A stretch of 64,000 nt of DNA from Halomonas nitroreducens (GCF_003966155.1 NZ_RXNS01000002.1:186001-250000), one strand, 5' to 3'. Positions 48,662 through 57,355 are shown, counted from the first letter of the stretch. Notes: a model not told the origin generated them from the letters alone. Numbers and translations: made by a program.

Positions 48662-49738
48662 TCAGTAGCGGCCGAGCAGCGATTCCAGCTTGAAGGTGCT
48701 GGACGACAGCTCACCGTAGCTCATCACCGGGGTCTGGGGCGCCTCGGCGGAGGGCCAGGCCGCCATCGCCTGGTCATAGGCCGCCATCAGCTCCTCGTAG
48801 GCCGCCTCGTCGCTGGCCTGGAAGAGATCCGCCCGGGCTTCGAGGAGGGACTTGGCAGTCAGCATGAAGCCGCGGCCGTCCTGGTACTCCGGGACGTTGA
48901 CGAACTGGCCGTCGTCCACGGCTTCCTCGTACTCATGCACCGCCTGGCGCAGCAGGGCCAGCTGGACACGACTCTGGAAGGCCACGTCGTCGCGCAGCTC
49001 GCTATCCACGTCCTGCATGGCGGCGTCGATGGCATCGATGGCAGCGGTGTAGGCATCGGCATGCTCGCCCCACTCGCCGCCCTCGCGAACCTCTTCGACC
49101 AGCGCCTCGAGGATAGCCTCGAAGTCCTCGACGTCGCGTGCCTCGAAGGCGGGCTCCAGGGGCTCGTAGTGCTCTTGGAGGGGATGACCGAAATGCGGCT
49201 GGGCGGCGGTCTGCTCGCCATCCTGATAGAGCTCGCGGGCGACGGCCAGGTGGCCCTTCATCATGGCCAGGTTGGTGTAGTAGACACCGGGATTGCTGGC
49301 GTCGAGGGAAGAGCCGGCTTCGCCACCTTCACCGCCTTCACCGCCTTCACCGCCTTCACCGCCTTCACCGCCTTCACCGCCTTCACCGCCTTCACCACCT
49401 TCGCCGCCTTCACCACCTTCGCCGCCGGCGGAAGCGTTCAGGTAGGCGAAGACCGCGAAGGGATCGGAGGAGGCGCTGCCTTCACCGCCTTCGCCACCTT
49501 CGCCGCCTTCACCGCCTTCACCGCCTTCACCACCTTCGCCGCCTTCGTGGTGGTGGCCGGCTTCGCCGCCCTCGGCGCCTTCGCCACCTTCACCACCATG
49601 ATCGGCGTGGGCCAGCAGCAGGTTGTCGGGCCCTTGGGTGTAGTCGGCGGGGGCCTCGGCCCAGCTGGCCGCGCTGGTGCCGAGCAGAACGGAGGCGCCG
49701 ACACCGACCCAGAGCTTGGTGCGGATGTTATTAGACAT
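48662..49738 (-). CDS. Exported EGG-repeat protein next to piuC
   Basis: A 358-residue secreted protein with a signal peptide (residues 1-28, ending ASWAEA), a His-rich patch (HADHGG, HHHEGG), two tracts of Glu-Gly-Gly repeats split by a short DPFAVFAYLNAS segment, then a helical C-terminal domain of about 200 residues (NPGVYYTNLAMMKGHLAVAREL, HEYEEAVDDGQF). The Glu and His content suggests metal binding. It is divergent from piuC across a candidate Fur box, supporting a link to iron. The tracts are encoded by 9-bp DNA repeats. The family has no known function to my knowledge. Confidence 0.8.
   Translation of the reverse strand: MSNNIRTKLWVGVGASVLLGTSAASWAEAPADYTQGPDNLLLAHADHGGEGGEGAEGGEAGHHHEGGEGGEGGEGGEGGEGGEGGEGSASSDPFAVFAYLNASAGGEGGEGGEGGEGGEGGEGGEGGEGGEGGEGGEGGEAGSSLDASNPGVYYTNLAMMKGHLAVARELYQDGEQTAAQPHFGHPLQEHYEPLEPAFEARDVEDFEAILEALVEEVREGGEWGEHADAYTAAIDAIDAAMQDVDSELRDDVAFQSRVQLALLRQAVHEYEEAVDDGQFVNVPEYQDGRGFMLTAKSLLEARADLFQASDEAAYEELMAAYDQAMAAWPSAEAPQTPVMSYGELSSSTFKLESLLGRY
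49328..49426 (-). repeat. 9-bp tandem repeats, tract 1
   Basis: Seven perfect TTCACCGCC units (49328-49390) and four variants, coding for Glu-Gly-Gly. The uninterrupted run should be prone to in-frame slippage by three residues. Confidence 0.9.
49481..49543 (-). repeat. 9-bp tandem repeats, tract 2
   Basis: Seven units of TTCACCGCC or one-base variants, in frame with tract 1. Confidence 0.9.
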
Positions 49739-49827
49739 GCGGTCTTCCTTATGATGTATGGGGTTGCCAGGGCGCTCGGCCGTGCTGGCCGAATCGATCA
49801 ACGGCATAGATTGCCGACTGCGAAAGT

Positions 49828-49858
49828 TTAATGCAAACCATTCACAGCCGTTTATAAT
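49828..49858. promoter_or_regulatory. Candidate Fur box and piuC promoter
   Basis: AATG-CAAAC-CATT (49830-49842) resembles the core of Fur boxes (AATGATAATCATT). It overlaps the -35 zone of a consensus TATAAT at 49853-49858, 33 nt before the piuC start. It lies in the gap shared with the divergent EGG-repeat gene. Confidence 0.5.
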
Positions 49859-49890
49859 TGGCAGTCGTTTTCTCGACTGGAGCGCCTACC

Positions 49891-50565
49891 GTGATCCTTT
49901 GTATCGACCAGGTCATTTCGCCGGAGCTGCTCGGGCGGGTACAGGCCACTCTGGCTGACAGCGCCTTCCGGGACGGCCGGGAAACCGCCGGCTGGCATGC
50001 CCGCACCGTCAAGCAGAACGAGCAGGCAGATGGCCGCCAGCCCGAGGTGGTCGCCCTGCGTGAGGAACTGGCTTCGGCTCTGCAGCGTCACCCGCTGTTC
50101 CAGATGGCTGCCCGTCCGCGACGCATGAAGCCGCTGATGTTCAGCCGCTACCAGGAGGGCATGAGCTACGGCAACCATGTTGATGATGCGATCATGGCCA
50201 CGCCCCAGGGCGCCATGCGCACCGACCTGTCCTTCACCCTCTTCCTCAACGACCCCGACAGCTACGAGGGTGGCGAGCTGTTGATCGACTCCACCGCCGG
50301 GGAGCAGACCTACAAGCTCCCCGCGGGCGCCTTGATCCTCTACCCTTCCTCGACCCTCCACCGCGTCGAGCCCGTCACGCGAGGCGAACGTCTCGCCGCC
50401 GTGGGCTGGGCACAGAGCCAGGTGCGCGACCCGCAGCAGCGCGAGATCCTCTTCGACCTGGATACCACCCGCCGACAGGAATTCGAGGCCAACGGCAAGA
50501 CCCGCACCTTCGACATGCTGTCGAAGAGCCTGGCCAACCTGCTGCGCATGTGGGCGGAAGTCTAG
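49891..50565 (+). CDS. piuC: PKHD-type Fe(II)/2-oxoglutarate hydroxylase (PiuC/YbiX)
   Basis: A 224-residue dioxygenase of the family found next to iron-siderophore receptors. The iron ligands are His96, Asp98 (YGNHVDDA) and His157 (STLHRVEP); Arg167 should bind 2-oxoglutarate. The start is GTG at 49891 (MILCIDQVIS), which gives the family length (225); the earlier TTG at 49858 lies within the -10. No siderophore receptor is seen nearby. The hydroxylated substrate is unknown. Confidence 0.9.
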   Translation: MILCIDQVISPELLGRVQATLADSAFRDGRETAGWHARTVKQNEQADGRQPEVVALREELASALQRHPLFQMAARPRRMKPLMFSRYQEGMSYGNHVDDAIMATPQGAMRTDLSFTLFLNDPDSYEGGELLIDSTAGEQTYKLPAGALILYPSSTLHRVEPVTRGERLAAVGWAQSQVRDPQQREILFDLDTTRRQEFEANGKTRTFDMLSKSLANLLRMWAEV

Positions 50566-50572
50566 GCCTGGT

Positions 50573-50703
50573 CTGAACAGTCGACGAGCGACGGCGAGGC
50601 CAGGACAACATTGGTGAAAAGGCGGGGTTTACAGGGAGTAAATAAGCACTTTGAGCCGATGTCTAACGCCGTCTATCCCAGCGCAGGCACTGTTCGGACA
50701 TTG
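50573..50703. repeat. Possible third, diverged member of the palindromic repeat family
   Basis: Between the convergent piuC and GlxA-type genes. The outer arms TCTGAACAGT (50572-50581) and ACTGTTCGGA (50689-50698) are near-inverted, GACGAGCGACGG lies inside, and the centre holds TTTAC-AGGGA-GTAAA followed by TAAGCA. This matches the architecture and central hairpin of copy A (31138-31296), but sequence identity is otherwise low. Confidence 0.5.
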
Positions 50704-50715
50704 CCCATGAGTCGC

Positions 50716-51678
50716 TCAGCGACGCCGCGCCTCCCGCGGGGAGTGGCCATAGCGGGCGCGGAAGGCCCGTGCGAAGCTGGAACCGGAAGTGAAGCCACAG
50801 GCCAGTCCCACTGCCAGGATATCCAGGTCGGTCTCATCCAGCAGGTGGCGAGCCCGCTCCAGACGCAGTCCCAGGTACCAGTCCCGCGGCGACTGGCCCA
50901 GCTCCTGGCCGAACAGGCGCTGCAGGTGGCGGGAGGAGACCCCGCTGCGCCTGGCCACCTCGGCGAGCGGCAGGGGCGTCTCCAGATGCTGCTCCATCAG
51001 GTCCACGGCATCCACCAGGCGACGGCGATGGGTGCCCAGCCGTCGGGCCAGGCTCATGCGCTGCTGGTCCCGGCGGGTGCGGATGCGCTCGTGCACCAGC
51101 TGCTCGGACACGTCGATGGCCAGCTGGTGGCCGTGGCGGCGGGCGATCACGTCCAGCGCCATGTCCATGGCGGCCGCCCCGCCGGCACAGGAGAAGCGAC
51201 GCCGGCCCAGCTCGAAGAGCTCGTCGGAGGTGGCAATCGCGGGAAAGCGCTCCTGGAAGGCCGGCAGGCTCTCCCAGTGCAGGGTGACCCGCTCGCCCTC
51301 CAGCAGGCCCGCCGCCGCGAGCAGGAAGCACCCGGTGTCGAGACCGCCCAGCACGCAGCCGGCCTCGTCCAGGCGATGCAGCCAACGCATCAGCGCCCGA
51401 CTCAGGTGGCGTTCCGGATCGAAGCCGCTGCACACTGCCAGAGACGGGAGATGGTGCACTCCCTCGATCGCTTGATCAGCGAGCAGCGTCATGCCGTTGG
51501 AGGCCGTCACCGGCCCGCCGTCCTCGCTGATCAACATCCAGTCGAACAAGGGGCGACCACTGATGCGGTTGGCGATGCGCAGGGGTTCCACGGCCGAGAA
51601 GAAGGCCATCATCGAGAAACGGGGCAGCAGCAAAAAGCCGATGGGTTCGGGCGTGGGTCCGGTATAGTCGAGGCGCAT
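50716..51678 (-). CDS. GlxA-family AraC-type regulator, CdhR/GbdR-like (paralogue 1)
   Basis: A 320-residue activator-type regulator with an N-terminal DJ-1/PfpI (class I amidotransferase-like) domain (IGFLLLPRFSMMAFFSAVEPLRIANR; GCVLGGLDTGCFLLAAAGLL) and a C-terminal AraC double helix-turn-helix (LAEVARRSGVSSRHLQRLF; DILAVGLACGFTSGSSFARAFRARYGHSPREAR). This is the architecture of CdhR and GbdR, which respond to carnitine or glycine betaine. It is 74 bp downstream of caiX on the same strand, so it is a good CdhR candidate. A close paralogue is at 52866. Confidence 0.85.
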   Translation of the reverse strand: MRLDYTGPTPEPIGFLLLPRFSMMAFFSAVEPLRIANRISGRPLFDWMLISEDGGPVTASNGMTLLADQAIEGVHHLPSLAVCSGFDPERHLSRALMRWLHRLDEAGCVLGGLDTGCFLLAAAGLLEGERVTLHWESLPAFQERFPAIATSDELFELGRRRFSCAGGAAAMDMALDVIARRHGHQLAIDVSEQLVHERIRTRRDQQRMSLARRLGTHRRRLVDAVDLMEQHLETPLPLAEVARRSGVSSRHLQRLFGQELGQSPRDWYLGLRLERARHLLDETDLDILAVGLACGFTSGSSFARAFRARYGHSPREARRR

Positions 51679-51700
51679 GACGGGGCCGGCTGACGGGAGC

Positions 51701-51724
51701 GGGGCCGGTCATGATGACCGCCCC
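51701..51724. promoter_or_regulatory. Palindrome before the CdhR-like gene
   Basis: GGTCAT-G-ATGACC extended by GGGGC/GCCCC on both sides with one bulged base, 23 nt upstream of the start at 51678. It could be an operator or a hairpin between caiX and the regulator. Confidence 0.35.
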
Positions 51725-51752
51725 CAGGCATTACGGCAAGGCGTCATGGTGT

Positions 51753-52694
51753 TCAGCCGAAGTGGGCCTTCACCGCTTCCATGCCAGGCCGTCCATCCTT
51801 GGCCTCGACACCCTCGAGCCAGGCTTCGACGGTGTCGTAGTGCTCGCGGATCCATTCGCTGGCCACCTCATCGGCTGGCCGCTCCTCGTAGCTGTAGGCA
51901 TGGACCCAGTCGTTCTGGTCTGCGGTGTCGACCACGTACTGGCTCATGAAGCGATAGAGGTCCGGGTCTTCGGCCTCCAGGGAAGCCGGCACCACTGTCC
52001 AGACGGTACTCTCGATGTCGGCGACGCCGGCCTCATCGGCATCGTCGAGGTAGACCAGATCGAAGCTGACGTTCATCCAGTGGGGTTCCCAGCCGACGAA
52101 GGTCACCCACTCACCATCTCGCATCTTCTGCTCCGCCTGGGCGAGCATGGCCGCAGTGGAGCTCTCGCGCAGGGTCCAGTCGCCGAGACCGGCAAGGTCC
52201 TCGTCAATGGCCCCCAGGATGGCGGTGTTGATGCCGGTACCGGCCTCGATGCCCTGGATGGTGCCATCGAAGCGATCGCGATGGGCCTCGAGATCGGCCA
52301 CCGAGGTGATGCCGGCCTCATGGACATAGCGCGGCACCACCAAGCCGGACGTGGCTCCCTGGATGTTGGCGGCGGCCTTGGCCACCTTGCCCTTGGCCAC
52401 CAGCGGTTCGACCATGTCGGTCTGCACCGGGTACCAGCCCCCCAGGTACACCTCCAGGTCGCCTTGAGCCAGGCCATTGAGGATGACGCTGACCGCCAGG
52501 TCGCTCTGCCGGGTCTCGTAGCCCAGGGCCTCCAGCAGTTGGGCGGCGACCTCCGACTTGACGGTCACGCCCGGCCAGGGCGGCACGCCGAAGCGCACTT
52601 CCTCGACCTCGGCCTGGGCCGGCAGGCTCGCCAGGCCGGCGAGGGAGAGCGCGGCGGCGGCCAGCAGGGAGCGGGACGGGCGCAGATGGGCCAT
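51753..52694 (-). CDS. caiX: Carnitine/betaine ABC-type periplasmic binding protein (CaiX-like)
   Basis: A 313-residue OpuAC/ProX-type protein with a signal peptide (LLAAAALSLAGLASLPAQA). The aromatic residues that cage trimethylammonium groups are plentiful (GVPPWPGVT, YLGGWYP, FVGWEPHWMN, STVWTVVP). The frame is open far upstream to 53783, but GAGGAG precedes the ATG at 52694 and the signal peptide begins there. It lacks adjacent permease and ATPase genes, as with Pseudomonas CaiX, which uses the choline transporter core. It is flanked by two related GlxA-type regulators. Confidence 0.88.
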   Translation of the reverse strand: MAHLRPSRSLLAAAALSLAGLASLPAQAEVEEVRFGVPPWPGVTVKSEVAAQLLEALGYETRQSDLAVSVILNGLAQGDLEVYLGGWYPVQTDMVEPLVAKGKVAKAAANIQGATSGLVVPRYVHEAGITSVADLEAHRDRFDGTIQGIEAGTGINTAILGAIDEDLAGLGDWTLRESSTAAMLAQAEQKMRDGEWVTFVGWEPHWMNVSFDLVYLDDADEAGVADIESTVWTVVPASLEAEDPDLYRFMSQYVVDTADQNDWVHAYSYEERPADEVASEWIREHYDTVEAWLEGVEAKDGRPGMEAVKAHFG

Positions 52695-52800
52695 GGAAGT
52701 CTCCTCGTTCGATGATGATGCCCCCATTCTGACGTCACTCTCCCGGCCGACACCGCGAAAGGCGACATCCAATCGCCACAAGACGACATGGCGACGGGCA

Positions 52801-52828
52801 TTGCAACGCCCCGCCCAACCCCTACAAT
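52801..52828 (+). promoter_or_regulatory. Promoter of the second GlxA-type regulator
   Basis: TTGCAA (52801-52806) and TACAAT (52823-52828) with a 16-bp spacer, 38 nt before the ATG at 52866. Upstream, between divergent caiX and this gene, GGCGA/TCGCC inverted elements occur (52761-52798). Confidence 0.5.
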
Positions 52829-52865
52829 CGTTTGGCCACCCCCCCTCGCCGCCGACCCGAGGCCC

Positions 52866-53819
52866 ATGAGACTTGATCCTCCCGTCCCCGCCCCGGAGCG
52901 GATCGGTTTCCTGCTGCTGCCGCGCTTCGCCATGGTCGCCTTCTTCTCGGCCATCGAGCCGCTGCGCATCGCCAACCGCATTCGCGGGAAAACCCTCTTC
53001 GCGTGGGACGTCATCAGCCGCGACGGAGAACCGGTTACCGCCTCCAACGGCATGACGCTCGCCGCCGGCTGCGCCATGGCCGAGGCGCCGGCGGTGCCCA
53101 GCCTGGCGGTCTGCGCCAGCTTCGAGCCGGAGGCCTGCCTCGACGAGGCACTGCTCGACTGGCTGCGCGAGCGCGCCACCTCGGGCTGCGTGCTGGGCGG
53201 CATGGACACCGGCTGCTTCGCGCTGGCCGCCGCCGGACTGCTCGACGACCAGACGGTGACCCTGCACTGGGAGTGCCTGCCCGAGTTCCGTGCCCGCTTT
53301 CCCAGGGTCGATGCCGTGGAGTCGCTCTACGAGGTCACGCCGGAGGGCTTCTCCTGCGCCGGGGGCAGCGCGGCCATCGACATGAGCCTCGACCTGATCC
53401 GGCGTCGCCACGGCGACGAGCTGGCCCAGCGCGTCCGCGACCAACTGATCCATGACCAGGGCCGCTTGCCGGCCAGCCGCCAACGCGACCCGGCCGCCCC
53501 GCCGGACCCGGCGCTGCAGCGGGCCATCGCCCTGATGGAGGCCAACCTGGAGTCGCCGCTGGGCATCCGCGAGCTCGCCGCCGAGCTCGACCTCTCCTGG
53601 CGCCGCCTGGACCGACTCTTCGCCCGCCACCTGGGCACCTCCCCACAGCGGGCCTACCTGGCCCGGCGCCTGGACCATGCCCATCGGCTGCTGCGCGAGA
53701 CCCGCCACAGCGTGATGGACATCGCCCTGGCCTGCGGCTTCGCCTCCGCCTCCAGCTTCACTCGGGCCTTCCGCCGCCGACACGGCGTCAGCCCCAGCGA
53801 ATGGCGCCAGCGGCCCTGA
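52866..53819 (+). CDS. GlxA-family AraC-type regulator, CdhR/GbdR-like (paralogue 2)
   Basis: A 317-residue regulator with the same DJ-1/PfpI plus AraC layout as the gene at 50716 and strongly similar N-terminus (MRLD ... IGFLLLPRF, FFSAIEPLRIANRI, EPVTASNGMTL). The DNA-binding end reads LGIRELAAELDLSWRRLDRLFARHLG and VMDIALACGFASASSFTRAF. The ATG at 52866 aligns with the paralogue start; the open frame from 52788 is spurious. It is divergent from caiX and overlaps the next gene tail-to-tail by 32 bp. Confidence 0.87.
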   Translation: MRLDPPVPAPERIGFLLLPRFAMVAFFSAIEPLRIANRIRGKTLFAWDVISRDGEPVTASNGMTLAAGCAMAEAPAVPSLAVCASFEPEACLDEALLDWLRERATSGCVLGGMDTGCFALAAAGLLDDQTVTLHWECLPEFRARFPRVDAVESLYEVTPEGFSCAGGSAAIDMSLDLIRRRHGDELAQRVRDQLIHDQGRLPASRQRDPAAPPDPALQRAIALMEANLESPLGIRELAAELDLSWRRLDRLFARHLGTSPQRAYLARRLDHAHRLLRETRHSVMDIALACGFASASSFTRAFRRRHGVSPSEWRQRP

Positions 53820-54792
53820 GCCGGCGGTTCAATGTTTCATCTCTATGATGGTCGCGCAGTCTACGTCCATAGGCCCTGGAATAGGCTCGTGAAAGAGCCG
53901 AACCACAGGATAACCCACAACGCAGCGCAATTTGGTCCAGCGACAACTGGGTCTGGGCGGCGAGGTCTCGCGCCTGAGTCAGGCGCATGTGCTGGTAATA
54001 GCGACCTGGCGTCATACCCATTTCCGCTTCGAACAACCGGGCCATGCTGCGAAGAGTGATGTCAGCGGCACTCGCCAGCTGCGGCAGCGTCAAGGGGGAC
54101 TCGATGTGGGCAGCCATGAGGTTCACGATCTTCCGCACCTTGGGGTGACCATGTGGCAGCAGATCGCCGAAAGGCGGCGTAGCGGTCTGGTCACGTGACG
54201 TATCGTTGAGGAACATCGCCGCGGCATCGAACCTCGCCGCGGGGCCGAATCGTGAGGCAATCTCTTCCAGCATCAGCTCCAGTGCAGTGGCCGCGCTGCC
54301 ACAGGTGAGCCAGCGCCCATCACGCACGTACCGATCAGAAAGGGTCGTCACATCAGGAAATGTCTCAGCAAATTCAGCCAACAACTGCCAATGTAGCGTG
54401 ACCTGGCGACCGCTCAGGTATCCCAAGGTTGCCAGTAGCCAGGGTCCGGTATCGGCGGCGATCACCGATTCCGCATTTCGGGTAAGACGCAAGCTTCGGC
54501 GCAACCCTGGGTCATCGGCATCGATGCGGAAGTGATCCCCGCCAATCATCAGCAAAAGATGACAGGGCTGAGCCTGGGCCACTGGCCGATCCGGAGCGAT
54601 GGACAGACCGCTGGAGGACCTGAGCGGTTCGTCGCCATGGGTCAGGATCGTCCATTCGATATCGAAGCTGGCCTCGTCGCGGACCACACGTAGAGGCTCC
54701 AGGAGACAGGCCAGCAGCATATTCGAGAAGGTGTCGAACAACAGGATATTGACGGACAGCGGTGGCGGAGGAGATGGCAGAATCGGTTTCAT
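53788..54792 (-). CDS. GlxA-family AraC-type regulator, divergent from the CoA-transferase gene
   Basis: A 334-residue regulator: DJ-1/PfpI-like N-terminal domain (VNILLFDTFSNMLLACLLEPLRVV; VIAADTGPWLLATLGYL) and AraC C-terminus (LPQLASAADITLRSMARLFEAEMGMTPGRYYQ). It is more distant from the two CdhR-like paralogues, and its coding DNA is less GC-biased than its neighbours. Divergent from the gene at 54875 with an 82-bp gap, so it is the probable regulator of the CoA-transferase. Confidence 0.83.
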   Translation of the reverse strand: MKPILPSPPPPLSVNILLFDTFSNMLLACLLEPLRVVRDEASFDIEWTILTHGDEPLRSSSGLSIAPDRPVAQAQPCHLLLMIGGDHFRIDADDPGLRRSLRLTRNAESVIAADTGPWLLATLGYLSGRQVTLHWQLLAEFAETFPDVTTLSDRYVRDGRWLTCGSAATALELMLEEIASRFGPAARFDAAAMFLNDTSRDQTATPPFGDLLPHGHPKVRKIVNLMAAHIESPLTLPQLASAADITLRSMARLFEAEMGMTPGRYYQHMRLTQARDLAAQTQLSLDQIALRCGLSCGSALSRAYSRAYGRRLRDHHRDETLNRRLRAAGAIRWG

Positions 54793-54874
54793 AAATGGCA
54801 GCTTATGTCATCTGCATGGCCGGGGCCACGGTTAAGCTCTTCCCAGATATACATACGTCCAGGAGTTCACCGCC
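54793..54874. promoter_or_regulatory. Divergent promoter gap, regulator and CoA-transferase
   Basis: 82 bp, relatively AT-rich, with a GATATACAT -10-like element near 54845-54853 for the plus strand and CAGGAG (54859-54864) as the CoA-transferase ribosome site. Confidence 0.4.
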
Positions 54875-57355
54875 ATGACCGACCGACCGCTTGCCCACCT
54901 ACGTGTACTCGACTTCGGCCATTACCTGGCCGGCCCGCTAGTTGGCATGATGCTGGCCGACCTGGGGGCGGAGGTAATCCGCATCGACCCGCCGGGCGGC
55001 CCCCGGTGGCGAGACCCAGCCTTCGACATGCTGTCGCGAGGCAAGCGCTCTCTGGTGCTGGACCTCAAGACTGATGCCGGCAAGCAAACCGCTCTCGACC
55101 TGGCCGCCCGCTCGGACGTGGTCATCGAGAATTTCCGCCCCGGCGTCATGGACCGGCTCGGCCTTGGCCCGGAGGCCCTGAGGGCCGTCAACCCAGCGCT
55201 GATCTCGCTGTCACTGCCCGGCTTTGCCTCGACCGATCCGGAACTGGCAAGCGTTGCCGCCTGGGAAGCCGTGATTGCGGCGCGCACCGGACAGTTCACC
55301 GACATGGGGCTGAACCGGCAGCTCATGGGCATCAACCCGTCATTCACGCCGCTGGGCCTCGCCTCGGCCTATGGCGCAGCCTTCGGAGCGTTATCCGTCC
55401 TATTTGCGTTGGGAGCCCGTGGTCGCAACGGCGGAGAGCACATCGAGGTTCCTCTGGCCTCGGCGCTGTTCGAGGGGCTGGCCTATAACAGCGAGCAGAT
55501 CGAGAGCTATCCGACACGTTACCAGTGCCCGCGCGAGACGGAACTGAACCGGCGTCGTGCTGCCGGCTTGCCGTTGAACCTGAGCTATGCCGAGCTCGAT
55601 GCCTTCCTCGACCCCTTCTATCGCACCTACCGTTGTGCGGATGGGCGGGGGTTCTATGTCGTCGCCTGCTCCATCGTCACTCACCCGCACCGAGTGCTGC
55701 ATGTTCTGGGCCTGGATGAGCTGGCTGCCACCCTGCCGGATTTCGACGCCTGGCAGGATCAGACGGACTGGCCGGATGAATGGGCGCTGCGCAACTACCC
55801 GGTCGGAGATCGCGACCGAGGCCGGATAACGCGGGCGATGCAGGCGGCATTCCTGACCCGTCCCTCCTGGGAATGGGAAGCCCTGTTCGGTGACGGCAAG
55901 GCCCCTGCCACGGCACAGCGCAGCAGCCGCGAATGGCTGACTGATCCCCATGCGCTGGCCTCGGGACTGGTACAGACAGTGGAAGATCCACGACATGGCC
56001 AGATGCGACAGATGGGCAAGCTGGCCTGGCTCGAGGATGATGCCGGGGCCCTAGACTGCCCCACCGCTCCCGAAGTCGACGAACTGCGGCCTGACCTGGC
56101 ACGACTGTTGACCGAAGCGCCGCGTACGGCGTCCGCCCCCACCGGCAACAGCGGTTGGCTCGACGGTCTCAAGGTTGTCGACCTGACCAATGTCATCGCC
56201 GGCCCTACGATTGGCGCGACGCTGGCGCGGTTCGGCGCAGACGTGACCTCGGTTCAACCGGTAAGCCCCTCCGTCGATCCCTGGAACGCCGTGGTCTTCG
56301 GACTGCAGGCCCATCGCGGCAAGGAGAGTGTGCTGTTGAACCTCGCCAGTGCCGAGGGACGCGCGGCGCTCGAGCGACTCATCGCCGAGGCGGATGTGGT
56401 GACGATGAATGGCACCGATCAACAGCGGGACACGATGGGGCTTTCCCCAGAGCGACTGGAAGAGCTGAATCCCGGTGCGATTCTTGTCCAGCTCGACGCC
56501 TGGGGCGGACCGCGCCGGGGGCCGAAGTCCGATCACCTCGGCTATGACGACCTGGCGCAGGCCGCAACCGGCGTCATGGTGCGTTTCGGCGGCGGCCCGG
56601 CGACGCCCGAGGAACACGCCCACTTCGGTACCATCGATGCGCTGACGGGATATACCGCCTGCGTGGCGCTGGGTGCCGCACTAGAGCGTAAGAGGGTAAC
56701 CGGCAAGGGAGGCGTAGCACGCTCGGCGCTGGCCGCTTGCGGTGCCATGATTCAAGCCCAGTTCATGTATGACTTCGATGGACGCCCGCCATTCGACGAG
56801 CCCGCGGGGCGCGAAGCTCGCGGCTGGGGCCCCTTCTACCATTGTTACCGCGCGGCCGATGGCTGGATGTTCTTCGCCGCTCCGATCGATCGCGGCGCGG
56901 CGCTGGCCCGGGTGCCGGAGCTGGCCGACTTGTCCAGGGTACCCGAAGACGATCTGGCACCATCTCTGGCCGAACGTTTTGCCCGCGAAAGCATCGCCTA
57001 CTGGTCGGAACGGTTGCCGGACGGCTCGGTGACGGTGGTACCGCTCGGCTCGCTCGCCGTCAATCGCGAAGCCAGTCTCCAGGTGGAAAGCACCGGCGAC
57101 ATCGATCTCACCGAGGCGACTTATCGAGCGATCCGTCACGACCAACATCCCATGGGCCGTTGGGTCGACCTGGTCGCCCCGAACGCCGTGCGCCCCGCAA
57201 GCGCTGCCATCACCCTGCCCAGCGCGGCACCCAAGCCCGGCACCCACACCCGCACGGTGCTTGCGCGCACGGGCTTTTCCGAGGCCGAGATCGACGCCAT
57301 GATCGCCAAGGGTCTGGCCGGCGAACGCTGGTCCCCGAACTATCTGCCGGAGTGA
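54875..57355 (+). CDS. Two-domain class III CoA-transferase (CaiB/BaiF family, DddD-like)
   Basis: An 826-residue protein made of two tandem CaiB-type domains (about 1-415 and 430-826). The first has the nucleotide/CoA region (VLDFGHYLAGPLVGMMLADLGAEVIRID), but the catalytic Asp is absent (TPLGLASAYGAAFG). The second (VVDLTNVIAGPTIGATLARFGADV) keeps it as Asp588 in FGTIDALTGYTA. This layout, with one live Asp in the second half, is that of DddD, which cleaves dimethylsulfoniopropionate (DMSP) via acetyl-CoA, and of CaiB-like enzymes acting on carnitine. No other ddd gene is near. Substrate is either DMSP or another onium acid from this locus. Confidence 0.85.
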   Translation: MTDRPLAHLRVLDFGHYLAGPLVGMMLADLGAEVIRIDPPGGPRWRDPAFDMLSRGKRSLVLDLKTDAGKQTALDLAARSDVVIENFRPGVMDRLGLGPEALRAVNPALISLSLPGFASTDPELASVAAWEAVIAARTGQFTDMGLNRQLMGINPSFTPLGLASAYGAAFGALSVLFALGARGRNGGEHIEVPLASALFEGLAYNSEQIESYPTRYQCPRETELNRRRAAGLPLNLSYAELDAFLDPFYRTYRCADGRGFYVVACSIVTHPHRVLHVLGLDELAATLPDFDAWQDQTDWPDEWALRNYPVGDRDRGRITRAMQAAFLTRPSWEWEALFGDGKAPATAQRSSREWLTDPHALASGLVQTVEDPRHGQMRQMGKLAWLEDDAGALDCPTAPEVDELRPDLARLLTEAPRTASAPTGNSGWLDGLKVVDLTNVIAGPTIGATLARFGADVTSVQPVSPSVDPWNAVVFGLQAHRGKESVLLNLASAEGRAALERLIAEADVVTMNGTDQQRDTMGLSPERLEELNPGAILVQLDAWGGPRRGPKSDHLGYDDLAQAATGVMVRFGGGPATPEEHAHFGTIDALTGYTACVALGAALERKRVTGKGGVARSALAACGAMIQAQFMYDFDGRPPFDEPAGREARGWGPFYHCYRAADGWMFFAAPIDRGAALARVPELADLSRVPEDDLAPSLAERFARESIAYWSERLPDGSVTVVPLGSLAVNREASLQVESTGDIDLTEATYRAIRHDQHPMGRWVDLVAPNAVRPASAAITLPSAAPKPGTHTRTVLARTGFSEAEIDAMIAKGLAGERWSPNYLPE

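Noticed and set aside
49328..49543. Regular repeats that could be read as a CRISPR array
   Set aside because: Units are 9 bp, contiguous, in frame and coding, without spacers.
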